Below are positions 37,030 to 46,775 of a stretch of DNA of 64,000 nt, piece after piece; within the stretch, counting starts at the first letter, position 1, and every line of letters starts with the position of its first letter. Source of the stretch: Marine group II euryarchaeote REDSEA-S11_B3N4 (lineage in GTDB: Archaea; Thermoplasmatota; Poseidoniia; Poseidoniales; Thalassarchaeaceae); contig LURR01000012.1 of NCBI GenBank assembly GCA_001628485.1, positions 82,563 to 146,562 on the forward strand. Direction: 5' to 3'. The notes under the pieces were generated by a model that worked only from the letters and a program-made list of their open reading frames with translations, made no database searches and had not been told where the DNA came from. The position numbers and the translations under genes were made by a program.

Positions 37030-40000
37030 ATGCATAAGAGTGGTCGGAAAGTCCGAACTACCATGATGAACGTAAGTATGAATGGAAACCGTAAGCATGG
37101 AAGCGGCAGGAGGGCAGTAGGACTGGTGTTCCTCATGCTGACTTCGCTGTTCGTCTCGGCAGTGCCCTATGCTTCTGCTTCCCACACTACTCAATACGCA
37201 GTACAGAGAGATCCTCTCTACATCACGATTGGAGATCTGGACTGCGATGGGGATAATGACATAGGCTCCGGCAGCGGCTTTGGACACTTCATTAGCTTCC
37301 TATACAACGACGGAAACGGCGGCTTCGCAGATAGGCAGGATGTCCAGATATCCAACAACGACTCGTACAGGGCAGGTTTCAGAGACGTCGCCGACGGAAA
37401 TCGCGTGGAGATAGCCGATGTCGACGGTGACGATGTTAACGACATCATCTACTACCAACAGAACGTTAGGTTCGTCGGTGAATCGTTCATCAGGCCAGCG
37501 AACCTTACTGTACTCAAGGGAGAATGCGACAAGAGGGTCAACGAATGGGAGGAAATGTTCGATACGATCACGGTAATCAACCCCTATCTGGCAGATTTCG
37601 ATGTAGGAGATATCAACGATGACGGTTATGTGGACGTAGTATTCTCATCGACCGACTCAACCTTCGCGAACCAGTTCATACAGATATACAAGGGGCCTGA
37701 CTACAGCCTCCCCTCCAATCAACACGCACCCATTTCGGTCCCTCTTACCAGTGGCTACTATCAGTATCTCAAGCTAGGTAATTGGAACGAGGACCTCCTG
37801 GAGAACCCACTTACCGGGGAACCTGTCCCAGGAGAGTGCGAGGATCTGGACATCTGGCTACTCAGGACCCCGCCATACAATGCAGGTGTGGGCTACTCTG
37901 CGGGGACCTATGACAACGTGACCGTGCTCGAGTACGATTGCGTTACCGGACAGTTCCCCAACCCGATGGACCCAACCGGCTCCGGGACCATCCACGAGTT
38001 CAAACTCGATGCGGAGCACGACTACCCACTGTACGGTTTCGATATCGCAGACTCCACCCCTGATGATGACGTCAATGAGATTGATATCATCGCAGCAGTA
38101 GATGGAATCACAGGAAACGTGTCATATGCCACCAAGACATCCTCTGGATGGGACAAGCAGAACTACGTCGACTTCGGAGACTTCCTCGGAGCATCAGTAA
38201 CTATTGCAGACGTTAACCAGGATGGAGAGCTGGACTTCTTCGTCCCAACATCCCTCACCCTCTTGGATACCCAGGAGTCGACAGTTCAGAATCAGACGTT
38301 CCTCCTGAGACCCAACCTCAGAGCCCTGAACACCGTACAGATTCTGCTAGCAGATCCAGATACTAACGGGTACCTCCCACCTCTGTCATTCGACGTAGGT
38401 AGGAGGCCGACCATGGCCATGCCAGGTCAGCTCCAAGGAGGCGAGAACAGCGCACTAGAGGTTGTAATCGGACAGGAGGACTACACATACAGATTCTCAA
38501 ACAACGCCATGTGGTTGGATACCCAAGGTTATGCTGGCCAGGGCGATTACCTGTCCGTACTAGTACTGGATAACTACGACCTAGGAATTACCAGGGTCGA
38601 GATCGAACCCTCGGTAACCGATCCTGCGACGTTCCAGAGCATTGTCGGCGAAGGTAATCGATGGGTCAACGTCACCGTGAAGAACACTGGTTTGATGCCC
38701 ATTTCGAGTGGCAGCTTCGACGTCGACCTTGAGGTCAGGGAGGTACTTGGCGGTACTGACACGGTCGTCTACTTCAACGACTTCGAGACCGACTCTCCCA
38801 ACATTAACTCCGCAGGTGCTACCCTGAGCAAGTACTCGTACACAGGAGAGTACGATCTTGGCAATTCCTCTTGGCACATAGACGAGGATAGGTATTGGAT
38901 TAGTCAAGACTACGACGAGTATGATGTTGTCCATTTCAACAACAGTGACTACCAGTGCATGCCAAACGGGACTGACACTTGCCTGGCTGCAGACGGCAAC
39001 CCCGAGGAAAACAACGAATCCTGGGACGGACCCGTTGCATACCCGTACTGGGAGGCCGAGGCCAACCCAACGAACTACTTCTGGTCCGGAGTAACTCACA
39101 CATACGAGTTAGAAGATGGAAACACCACGGATGACACCGGCTACTACAACCACATGGACGAGGCTCTGATATTGGAGGGAATCGACCTATCTGGGGCCGA
39201 TGCAGCATTCTTGGACATGGATGCAATATGCAGTGCGGGATTCTTCGAACTCTTCTTGGCGGAGCCATACGACGTCATAGAGAGATGGCTGTACGAGGAC
39301 TCCTGCAGCATCGAGGTATGGAGCGACGGTAGTGGATGGGAGACCGTTTGGAGATTCGGAGGATGGGACAACGAGAGGAAGTACAAAATCGAGGAGAGGG
39401 TCTCGAGCGCACCCGACCCCGAGTACAACGATTACAATTCCAACTTCTTTGGAGACTGGCACACCACGATGTGGAACAACTACACTGAATCCGGTGGAAT
39501 CAGAGATTCCTGCGCCATCACTTACGGAATTTGTTGGGAAGACGGCGGCCAAGATCAGATGGCGGACTCAATCGATCTCACTCCATACGCCGGACAGACG
39601 ATTGACATTAGATTCCGCTTCAGGAGCGGCTTGGAGGGAACTGCGGGCCCCGAGGGGTCTCTCGACTACTCAGGATTGGACGGTTTCGCGATAGACAACA
39701 TTTCCGTCAGGACAAGGGACGTCAATTTCGGTGCCTCAACTTTCGAGAGCCAACAGCTGGAGAATCTGGATCTTCTCGCTGGCGAGTCCCTTCAGGTCCA
39801 ACTGACGGCCGACTTCGTGGACAACACCACGTACTATATCTCGACCGTTCTTTCTAACTTCGACTTGGGTTCGGGGCAGGCAGACCAAGACAGCACCAAT
39901 GACGAGACTCGGTTCCAGCTGACAGTCAGGAACCTGTACGACCCAGGACTCTTCGAGGAGCCATGGCTCAATCTTCTGAACGGAGAGCGATACGCATCGG

Positions 40001-43000
40001 GGGAGATGCCCATCACCGTTGGTGTGCAGAACTGGGGCAACACCTTCGTCGACTTCGACGTCGAGGCGAAGGTTCGGAATGCTCTACCCGAGCTGATCGC
40101 TGCCGAGGACTTCTCCGGATTCCAGCCTATCTGGGAGGACGATGGAAACGAAAACGGGAGCAGGTTGGACGACTCCACTGGGTCAAATGAGATGCTGCCA
40201 CAGAATCAGGGCGTGTTCAAGAACCAGGCATATTGGCTCGGGCACCCCTCGGACGGTTATGGGGACAGTTGGAACGAGACTCTGACACTCGAGCCGATAG
40301 AACTCACAGACAGCGGAGCGGACTTCACGTTCCTAAGCTTCGACTACTTCGCAGAGGGGGACCATATCTCTGACAGAAACGGGAACGTCCAAGCAGTTCG
40401 AGACTTTTCATACTTGGAGGTGACCTGGGTCAAGGAAGGCGAGGTCTTCGATGGAACCATCTACGGTAGCTGGACCGACCTGAACGATAACGGCCTCAGG
40501 TATGCGTTCAACCCCTACACCGAGACTGTCTACAACTATTGCGAGGATTTCGACCAGAACGGCCTCTACGAGGAGGTCGAGTATGCAGGTGACCACTCTG
40601 GCGGAATCGGTGAGGATGGATTCGTCACATGGTTCGACTCGGACAACCTCGTGAACACTGCTAGGATAGACCTGACCCACGTTCATCTCCTGAATCAAAC
40701 TGCAGAGGACTCGATCGCTTGGACCGACGAGTGCACATCACTGGCAGGAGCGGAGGTGACCTTCACATGGAGGTTCTACTCCAATGACGATGGGGTCAAC
40801 GGAAATGCAGGTTACGCCGGATTCGGCATAGACAACATAAGGGTGGACGATTACACCTTCAATGACGATGGTACGTACATCGAGACAGTAACTGGAATGG
40901 ACGCTGCTCAGAAGAGAGTCATTGAGATGGGGGTCCATGACTTCGAGAGCGGACTCTACAGGATAGACCTCATGACCATCTACAACAACACAGACAACAC
41001 TACGAACTGGTTCGACAAGCCTGAAATTAGCCAAGCCAACAACGTATCTACCATCCTGTTCGAGATCGCCAACGCTGACATCACGCTACTACAGGCAGAT
41101 GTTCTCGACTGCGTCGCCGATGCGGTCTACTCCTGCGTATACTCGACCAACCCACAGGGTCAGCAGTCGCACAACTTCGCGGTTCCGATGCTAAATGGTG
41201 TCATCGAGGGGATATACGAGGTGACGATGAAGATCGTTGACGAGGACACGGGGCAGACCGTATTCGAGCAGACATCCGATAACGGCCCCTTCGTTCTAGA
41301 CCCGCACCAGCGGTCTCAGGCGAACTGGACCTCTCCCTACGACCTGTGGTTCGACTCCCACACGTACAACATCAGCTTCCAATCCACATTGATCGGGACT
41401 GGAGAGGACTCCGGTAACGAGAGGTACTTCTCAATCGAGTTCCTCGACAACATCGACGTCGCGATCCTCTCCAACCCCACCGACCAGAACAGGCTGCAGA
41501 GGGTTAAGCAGGACCTATCCTCGATGAACAAGACATACACCCAGCTAGAGGTGGAGGACTGGAACGTTTACGGAATGGAGGACTGGCTCGAGCACTACTC
41601 CAAGGTCCTGCTGCCTTGGCAGACGGACTACAGCGTGGAGTATGGCGACTACTACGAGCTCCTCGGAACCCCAAACCCCGACAACGCCGACATCACCCTG
41701 ACTGAGACTCTAATCGAGTTCATGAGGGAGGGAGGGACTCTTCAGGTCCATCTGGGACCATACTACTCTGACTACGACGACATACAGAATCCGAACTCAC
41801 CAGACAGGCTACCCTTCGGAATGAACGTAGTGATGAGGGACCACCACAACGATACCGTGGACCACAGGGTCCTCTCAGAGAACGTGAGCCTGATAGACCC
41901 CTATCACCCTCTAATGTCCGGAATCGACCCATCTTCCCTGTCCGGAATAAACGGTGGGACGCACGTGGCACTATCGGCACTCGACCTGAATCAGGTCAAA
42001 TCGGAGAACATCCCCCAGGTATGTAGCGATGGAGCCCCCGGTGGGACCGAAGGCGGGAAGATAAGCGACGGTGGCACGTTCCACACGGTCATCCGTGACT
42101 TGGAGAATCCGAGCCAGGCCCTTTTGTCAACCTGCAATGTTGAGCAGGGCGGGATGATCGTCACGACAATAGACGTGGAGAATCCAGCCGTCTCACAGCC
42201 ATTCGGAGATCCAAACTTCGCCATGCTGTCTAACCTCCTTGACTTCCACCTGACTCCATACCCAGATGGATTCGAAATAGCCGGAGAGGGCTTCGAGCTG
42301 ACTATTGGCGGTGCAGTTCAGTCCATCGACGTACTCACCGGGGCCTACGCCAGGAAGGCAATCAAGAGCTCTGCGGAACTGCAGTTCGGATTTGAGACGG
42401 ACGTGCCAGGGATTCATGCAGACTGGTTGATCGAGTCTGCCGACGGTGAGGCAGTAACTGGTTGGGACGGACAGCCCTTGGGAAGCGAAAACAACCACGT
42501 GCACAGCCCAGACTCCTCGCAGCCTGCGACAGCCATATTCTGCGTCCCAGACGAGAATGCCGAACTAGGGTGCAAGATCGATGCAGAGTGGAGGATCTGG
42601 TTGTTCCTGCACGACTCCTACGGGAATACACGGATAACCAACATCTCCGTGTACACTAACGACATCAACGCCGACAGCACGCCTCCAGAAGCGCATATCG
42701 AGATAGTGGAGGACTCATCTTTCGCCGATTTCGTCGAGTTCGTCGGATATCAGCAGACACCGACAGGAAAGCAGGACGAAAACGGCAACTGGATAATGGT
42801 CGACTCCCCCAAGTACCGAGTCAGGCTATCAGACACCGGAGACACTAGCATTCGATTCTCCTCTGCCAACAGTAGCGATATCGGAACTGGAATTGGAAAG
42901 TTCACTTGGTCAGTAAATGGAGACGGTGACAACGTGCAGTCTTACGAGTTGCCTGGTAGCCAAGTAGAGTGGACCTACACATTCAGGAATCTGACTGCTG

Positions 43001-43788
43001 GAGAGAACACCATAATGGTTGAACTGACTGTGTACGACAAGAGGGACCAGAGGAACGAGGAACCGACTAGAGTCTTCTTCGAGGTAGTTGGCGAGATGTT
43101 CGGGGATGCGGCCCCGGAGGTTCAGTTCGATAGCATTGCAACGGCAGACGGAGAGTCATTCAACGGATTGGAGTCTGACATAATCAACATCACAGGAACC
43201 GTAGTCGACAACGACGCAAGCGCGGATTGTGACGTCAAGGTAGAGGCCTCATTGGATGATCTCACGATATTCGATAAGAGCGATGGAATCAAGACAGCCC
43301 AGAAGGCGTTGGGGAGGTTCGACTGGCAGGAAGGCTTGTGCGACGGCGATCAGTACTTCCTAACACTCAACATATCCCACAAGTATCTGGAAACAGAAGG
43401 GAACGTGGGCGTCATCCACATCAGGCTTACAGAGGGGGCTTACGTCGTCGATGACCAGATCACTCTCTACACGGTCCCCAGGTCCAATGAGGAGCAGGGC
43501 GGCAATGAGGAAGGTAGTGGTGACACTTCCACTCTGATGTTCGCTGGAATAGGGGCACTACTGCTAATTGCCGTTCTTGGAGTCACTATGATGTTCATGA
43601 GAGGGCGCGGTGGGTCCGATCAGCAGGACTCCGTAGAGTCATTCGGCGGAGTGGAGCAGATGGACCCAGTCGAGGCTTACGTGCAGCAGCTTGTGGCACA
43701 GGGCTATGATGAGCAGATGGCCAGGCAGTACGCTACGCAATACTATGCGCAGTACTACTCGCAGCAGAACAAGGGCGGCGGTGGCTGA
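37030..43788 (+). CDS. giant C-terminally anchored surface protein (2252 aa)
   Basis: An exported protein starting with a long basic N-region and hydrophobic core ending AVPYASA (signal cleavage near residue 50). Residues 55-450 hold FG-GAP/VCBS-like calcium repeats (GDLDCDGDNDIG; IADVDGDDVNDI; GDINDDGYVDVV; ADVNQDGELDFF). The middle has two or three jelly-roll segments resembling MAM/immune-inhibitor-A modules plus CARDB-like strands. Near 1460-1700 is a Rossmann-like region (VAILSNPTDQNRLQRV; EGGTLQVHLGPYY). One membrane helix (LMFAGIGALLLIAVLGVTMMF) precedes a cytoplasmic Tyr/Gln tail. Several in-frame starts (37030, 37063, 37081) exist. Function is adhesive or structural by inference. Confidence 0.85.
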   Translation: MHKSGRKVRTTMMNVSMNGNRKHGSGRRAVGLVFLMLTSLFVSAVPYASASHTTQYAVQRDPLYITIGDLDCDGDNDIGSGSGFGHFISFLYNDGNGGFADRQDVQISNNDSYRAGFRDVADGNRVEIADVDGDDVNDIIYYQQNVRFVGESFIRPANLTVLKGECDKRVNEWEEMFDTITVINPYLADFDVGDINDDGYVDVVFSSTDSTFANQFIQIYKGPDYSLPSNQHAPISVPLTSGYYQYLKLGNWNEDLLENPLTGEPVPGECEDLDIWLLRTPPYNAGVGYSAGTYDNVTVLEYDCVTGQFPNPMDPTGSGTIHEFKLDAEHDYPLYGFDIADSTPDDDVNEIDIIAAVDGITGNVSYATKTSSGWDKQNYVDFGDFLGASVTIADVNQDGELDFFVPTSLTLLDTQESTVQNQTFLLRPNLRALNTVQILLADPDTNGYLPPLSFDVGRRPTMAMPGQLQGGENSALEVVIGQEDYTYRFSNNAMWLDTQGYAGQGDYLSVLVLDNYDLGITRVEIEPSVTDPATFQSIVGEGNRWVNVTVKNTGLMPISSGSFDVDLEVREVLGGTDTVVYFNDFETDSPNINSAGATLSKYSYTGEYDLGNSSWHIDEDRYWISQDYDEYDVVHFNNSDYQCMPNGTDTCLAADGNPEENNESWDGPVAYPYWEAEANPTNYFWSGVTHTYELEDGNTTDDTGYYNHMDEALILEGIDLSGADAAFLDMDAICSAGFFELFLAEPYDVIERWLYEDSCSIEVWSDGSGWETVWRFGGWDNERKYKIEERVSSAPDPEYNDYNSNFFGDWHTTMWNNYTESGGIRDSCAITYGICWEDGGQDQMADSIDLTPYAGQTIDIRFRFRSGLEGTAGPEGSLDYSGLDGFAIDNISVRTRDVNFGASTFESQQLENLDLLAGESLQVQLTADFVDNTTYYISTVLSNFDLGSGQADQDSTNDETRFQLTVRNLYDPGLFEEPWLNLLNGERYASGEMPITVGVQNWGNTFVDFDVEAKVRNALPELIAAEDFSGFQPIWEDDGNENGSRLDDSTGSNEMLPQNQGVFKNQAYWLGHPSDGYGDSWNETLTLEPIELTDSGADFTFLSFDYFAEGDHISDRNGNVQAVRDFSYLEVTWVKEGEVFDGTIYGSWTDLNDNGLRYAFNPYTETVYNYCEDFDQNGLYEEVEYAGDHSGGIGEDGFVTWFDSDNLVNTARIDLTHVHLLNQTAEDSIAWTDECTSLAGAEVTFTWRFYSNDDGVNGNAGYAGFGIDNIRVDDYTFNDDGTYIETVTGMDAAQKRVIEMGVHDFESGLYRIDLMTIYNNTDNTTNWFDKPEISQANNVSTILFEIANADITLLQADVLDCVADAVYSCVYSTNPQGQQSHNFAVPMLNGVIEGIYEVTMKIVDEDTGQTVFEQTSDNGPFVLDPHQRSQANWTSPYDLWFDSHTYNISFQSTLIGTGEDSGNERYFSIEFLDNIDVAILSNPTDQNRLQRVKQDLSSMNKTYTQLEVEDWNVYGMEDWLEHYSKVLLPWQTDYSVEYGDYYELLGTPNPDNADITLTETLIEFMREGGTLQVHLGPYYSDYDDIQNPNSPDRLPFGMNVVMRDHHNDTVDHRVLSENVSLIDPYHPLMSGIDPSSLSGINGGTHVALSALDLNQVKSENIPQVCSDGAPGGTEGGKISDGGTFHTVIRDLENPSQALLSTCNVEQGGMIVTTIDVENPAVSQPFGDPNFAMLSNLLDFHLTPYPDGFEIAGEGFELTIGGAVQSIDVLTGAYARKAIKSSAELQFGFETDVPGIHADWLIESADGEAVTGWDGQPLGSENNHVHSPDSSQPATAIFCVPDENAELGCKIDAEWRIWLFLHDSYGNTRITNISVYTNDINADSTPPEAHIEIVEDSSFADFVEFVGYQQTPTGKQDENGNWIMVDSPKYRVRLSDTGDTSIRFSSANSSDIGTGIGKFTWSVNGDGDNVQSYELPGSQVEWTYTFRNLTAGENTIMVELTVYDKRDQRNEEPTRVFFEVVGEMFGDAAPEVQFDSIATADGESFNGLESDIINITGTVVDNDASADCDVKVEASLDDLTIFDKSDGIKTAQKALGRFDWQEGLCDGDQYFLTLNISHKYLETEGNVGVIHIRLTEGAYVVDDQITLYTVPRSNEEQGGNEEGSGDTSTLMFAGIGALLLIAVLGVTMMFMRGRGGSDQQDSVESFGGVEQMDPVEAYVQQLVAQGYDEQMARQYATQYYAQYYSQQNKGGGG

Positions 43789-44772
43789 TCAGAGTTCGGG
43801 CACCGAGGGCCTCCACTTCCGTGGTAGGGCCTCCCCCGACTCCTCGATTAGCCCCAGCCTCTCTTGGAAGGCAGGGGTCCTCTTTCCTATGACGTACGTA
43901 TAGAGCTTGGATGACCTGATCTCTTCGGGTACGCAGACCTTCCCGCTGGAGGCCTCCGTGTCTATGGCCCTGTTGAGGAAGGACTCCGGGCGGTTCAGCT
44001 TCAGCAAGAGCCTCCTAGAGAGGTTAATCACAACGAAGTACAGAGCGACAATAATCAGCATCACAATCACAGTGGCATATGGTATCCCTGCGAACAAATA
44101 AGACGCAAGTGACCCCAACAAGAACACTATTGGCATGACGAACATCAGCAGGAAGTAAGTCTCAGTTAGTGGCTTCTTCTTCCTCATTCTGCTGATTAGG
44201 CCCCACGATTCATCGTTGCTGTTCTGTGGCTCGAAAGACAACTCCTCCTCCATAGAACTCTGCTCCTCGTAGATTATTCTGAGCCTCTTTGCCCTAGTCT
44301 CGAGAGACTTGCTGGGTTGCCTTTCCACCATTCTATCCAGGACATCCAGAAATTCCCCAGCTTGCTCGAAGCATCCCATCCTTATGAGAATGGAAATCTG
44401 CTCGAAGTAGGGAAGAACATCACTTGGAGCAACTTCCTTCCTGTCTTCCCACCATTTTAGTCCGTGTTCCAGCATTCCTAGGTGAGCGACAATGATTTCT
44501 CCCCCAATCCTCCATGCATGCTCGTTATCGGGATCTAGCTCGACAGCCTTCCTGCTTGCGGCCATGGACTTGGATGACTGAATCATGTCAGGCATCTGCT
44601 GCTTCCCCCTAGAATCTACTGGCAGCACCCACTGAGCGATAGCAAACCAAGCATCTGCGTGACTCTCGTCAATAGAAACCACTTCTTCAGCGAGAGATAG
44701 AGCAGTCGCCCTATCTCCTGCCTCATTGGCTTCTATGGCATCCAGCCATATCATCTCGGCACTCTTCGTCAT
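43789..44772 (-). CDS. TPR-containing membrane protein
   Basis: A 327-residue protein whose first 150 residues are TPR-like helices (ALSLAEEVVSIDESHADAWFAIAQ; ASRKAVELDPDNEHAWRIGGE), followed by two closely spaced membrane helices (about 210-255: TYFLLMFVMPIVFLLGSL; TVIVMLIIVALYFVVI) and a basic C-terminal domain. Its stop codon directly abuts the stop codon of the convergent giant surface protein (TGATCA). Function is unknown; a scaffold for a membrane complex is a guess. Confidence 0.78.
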   Translation of the reverse strand: MTKSAEMIWLDAIEANEAGDRATALSLAEEVVSIDESHADAWFAIAQWVLPVDSRGKQQMPDMIQSSKSMAASRKAVELDPDNEHAWRIGGEIIVAHLGMLEHGLKWWEDRKEVAPSDVLPYFEQISILIRMGCFEQAGEFLDVLDRMVERQPSKSLETRAKRLRIIYEEQSSMEEELSFEPQNSNDESWGLISRMRKKKPLTETYFLLMFVMPIVFLLGSLASYLFAGIPYATVIVMLIIVALYFVVINLSRRLLLKLNRPESFLNRAIDTEASSGKVCVPEEIRSSKLYTYVIGKRTPAFQERLGLIEESGEALPRKWRPSVPEL

Positions 44773-44816
44773 GAGATTCGCAGAATACCCTCGATGAAGA
44801 ATGCTCGGGTGCTAGG

Positions 44817-45311
44817 CTAACGCCTCTTGCCCCTGCCTTCCCTACTGGGTCCTCTCCTTCTGCCGGGACCGTGTGACCTCCGTCCTGATTTACCGGAAGT
44901 CCTCGGTTTGCCCTTACTCCCCCTTCTGTAGTGATTATTCCCTCTTCCGGAATTCCCTCCCCTCTTGCTATACCTTGAATCATGTCTACCTCGTCCTACA
45001 GATTTACCCCTGGGGCTCTTATTGTTCCTGCTTCCTCTACCATAGTGTCCCCTTGGGCGACTCTTCCGTGAATTTTCACGAGGGGCTATCTCGACAGGGG
45101 AACCTACAGATGCCCTCGAGTCTATTCCATCGTAAAGGGGATGTACGTGAATCAGAGGGGACTCAATGGGGCCTAGGACAGTCTCCACCTTTCCCAATAT
45201 CTTACCGCCTCTAACTCTCATTCTGGCACCGAGACGAGGGGGCCTTCCTTCGAAGGAAATAAGCAGGCCTCCCTCATGAGACTCACGATCCACTCTTCCC
45301 GAGAAACTCAT
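44817..45311 (-). CDS. gar1: H/ACA snoRNP protein Gar1 with Gly/Arg-rich tail
   Basis: A 164-residue protein. The first 60 residues form a Gar1/Naf1-type beta barrel: FSGRVDRESHEGGLLISF, then RPPRLGARMRVRGG and GKVETVLGPIESPLIHV, the last being the family's (I/V)G(K/R)V...GP(V/I)..P motif. Gar1 binds the Cbf5 pseudouridine synthase in H/ACA RNPs. Residues 79-164 are an unusual basic tail rich in Arg, Gly and Ser. ATG 45311 is chosen because GGAG lies 9 bases upstream; the longer ORF start has no such site. It begins one base after the stop of the surface-protein fragment, so coupling is likely. Confidence 0.8.
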   Translation of the reverse strand: MSFSGRVDRESHEGGLLISFEGRPPRLGARMRVRGGKILGKVETVLGPIESPLIHVHPLYDGIDSRASVGSPVEIAPRENSRKSRPRGHYGRGSRNNKSPRGKSVGRGRHDSRYSKRGGNSGRGNNHYRRGSKGKPRTSGKSGRRSHGPGRRRGPSREGRGKRR

Positions 45312-45312
45312 T

Positions 45313-46641
45313 CTAAGATCTCCTTCTGAAGAAAATAGCAATCGAGAATGCGGCCAACAGTGAGGGGATGCCTGACGCTGGAAGACTGGTTTCAGAAGAA
45401 CCACCTTCAGATGGGTCCGTAACTTCTGGGATTTCGATCATTGAAGTATCTATAGATGTCTGAATATTGGTACATTTCCCAGACTGATCACAACCGGTAA
45501 TCTCCACGTCAATAATCACCTGACCATACTCTCCGCCCGATGCGAGAGGCGTGAGGTCCACCCATTCAGTCTCCCAAGTATTTCCCATGACCTCGACTTG
45601 GTGAACGGTATCTGCAATCTCGATTGTGAAAGTTACCTCCTCTCCGTCTGGATCGCTGTATTGACCTTCCACCTTCCACATCCATCCATCGAAAGAGGCC
45701 ATTCCCAGTGTGAGTAACGGGGGTTCGCTTTCCTTAACAATCCCAAGATCGAACGTTCTTTCGAGAGACTGATCGCCAACCACTACTTCAATCCAAACCT
45801 GTACTGGACCAGGGACAATACCTTGGGACGGCATTAGTACTTCGTGAGTTCCCAAGCTCTGTCCACTATACTCTATTACCTGTCTTGATTGGCCATCTTG
45901 CGACAAAGCCAGACGAACGGTAGTTTCCGGTTCCCATGACTCGGAGCGGGTAATTGTCAGGGGGTGCTCTTCATCTAGAAGCAGGCTTGTTGTGGAAATT
46001 GACACAGGCACTCCGATCATCCAAGTCCTGTTACCGGAAGTCTTTCCTGAGGAGTCTGAGGCTTGGCAGGTAACCTGAGTGATCCCATCAACGTTAATCC
46101 ATAATGACCCATCAATACTTGGGGATACCTCACTCTGTCCGGAGGTGCATGAAATCTCCAGGCTCGCTACTCCGGATTCGTCATCAAACCAAGATGCGAT
46201 TTCTTCCCATGTTGACAACTTGTTGGGACCATCTTCGAAGACAGGTAACCAGCTTCCGTTAGCAGGTGCATTCAGGGTCCATTCAGGGGCTTCATTAGTT
46301 GGGACCGGAGAAGTGGTGAAGTCAGCGAAAACGTCTTCGCCCAAGGGCCAATTCTCCCTTGAGAAGTTCGAATCTAGTGTGTATGTGAGGCTCCCGTCAT
46401 CATTGGTTCTAAGATCGTAACTTGCAGACCCGTCTCCTATGCAACTCCCTCTGATCGGTGCGGCATCGGTTTGTGGGTTGTCCTCGTCTGCGCCTACGAA
46501 TCTCCCCTCGCACTCCTCCCACATGTCCATCCTCAATTCGGGCATGACCGGGAAGGTGAAGTCCAGTCTAGCATTACTCATGTTGGATGAGTTGAATGCT
46601 ACAGTGAAGTCATTGGGGTCCGAGACCCCCCCTATCACCAT
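45313..46641 (-). CDS. surface protein, 3' part of a frameshifted gene
   Basis: A 442-residue beta-rich extracellular protein ending in a hydrophobic C-terminal anchor (PSLLAAFSIAIFF) and Arg tail, preceded by a Ser/Glu linker (PSEGGSSETSLPASG). It has Ig/Big-like strands (LEISCTSGQSEVSP; VTFTIEIADTVHQVEV) and paired Cys. It lacks a signal peptide because the reading frame is open upstream past the annotated Met (VPVVPSSTRDCDIEID and on) until about 46773. The upstream ORF at 46715-47305 supplies the missing signal peptide and N-terminus in the other frame, so both are parts of one gene. Confidence 0.7.
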   Translation of the reverse strand: MVIGGVSDPNDFTVAFNSSNMSNARLDFTFPVMPELRMDMWEECEGRFVGADEDNPQTDAAPIRGSCIGDGSASYDLRTNDDGSLTYTLDSNFSRENWPLGEDVFADFTTSPVPTNEAPEWTLNAPANGSWLPVFEDGPNKLSTWEEIASWFDDESGVASLEISCTSGQSEVSPSIDGSLWINVDGITQVTCQASDSSGKTSGNRTWMIGVPVSISTTSLLLDEEHPLTITRSESWEPETTVRLALSQDGQSRQVIEYSGQSLGTHEVLMPSQGIVPGPVQVWIEVVVGDQSLERTFDLGIVKESEPPLLTLGMASFDGWMWKVEGQYSDPDGEEVTFTIEIADTVHQVEVMGNTWETEWVDLTPLASGGEYGQVIIDVEITGCDQSGKCTNIQTSIDTSMIEIPEVTDPSEGGSSETSLPASGIPSLLAAFSIAIFFRRRS

Positions 46642-46714
46642 AGTCGCATTGAGCCATAACTCGATCCTGCACTCATCATCTGCTGCCGACTGATCAATCT
46701 CTATGTCACAGTCT

Positions 46715-46775
46715 CTAGTGCTCGACGGAACAACTGGGACCTCGAAACAACTCGGGAACTCCGTTGAAGTGACCT
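46715..46775 (-). other. probable frameshift site
   Basis: Two minus-strand reading frames are both open across this interval and then each closes on the other side, as expected for a single +1 shift. A three-T run (AAA on the plus strand at 46745-46747) is the simplest place: removing one base fuses GVPELF to EVPVVPSS without loss of any other residue. Confidence 0.75.

Noticed and set aside
43786-43791. TGATCA as a restriction or methylation signal of note
   Set aside because: It is simply two convergent stop codons back to back (TGA on plus, TGA on minus).
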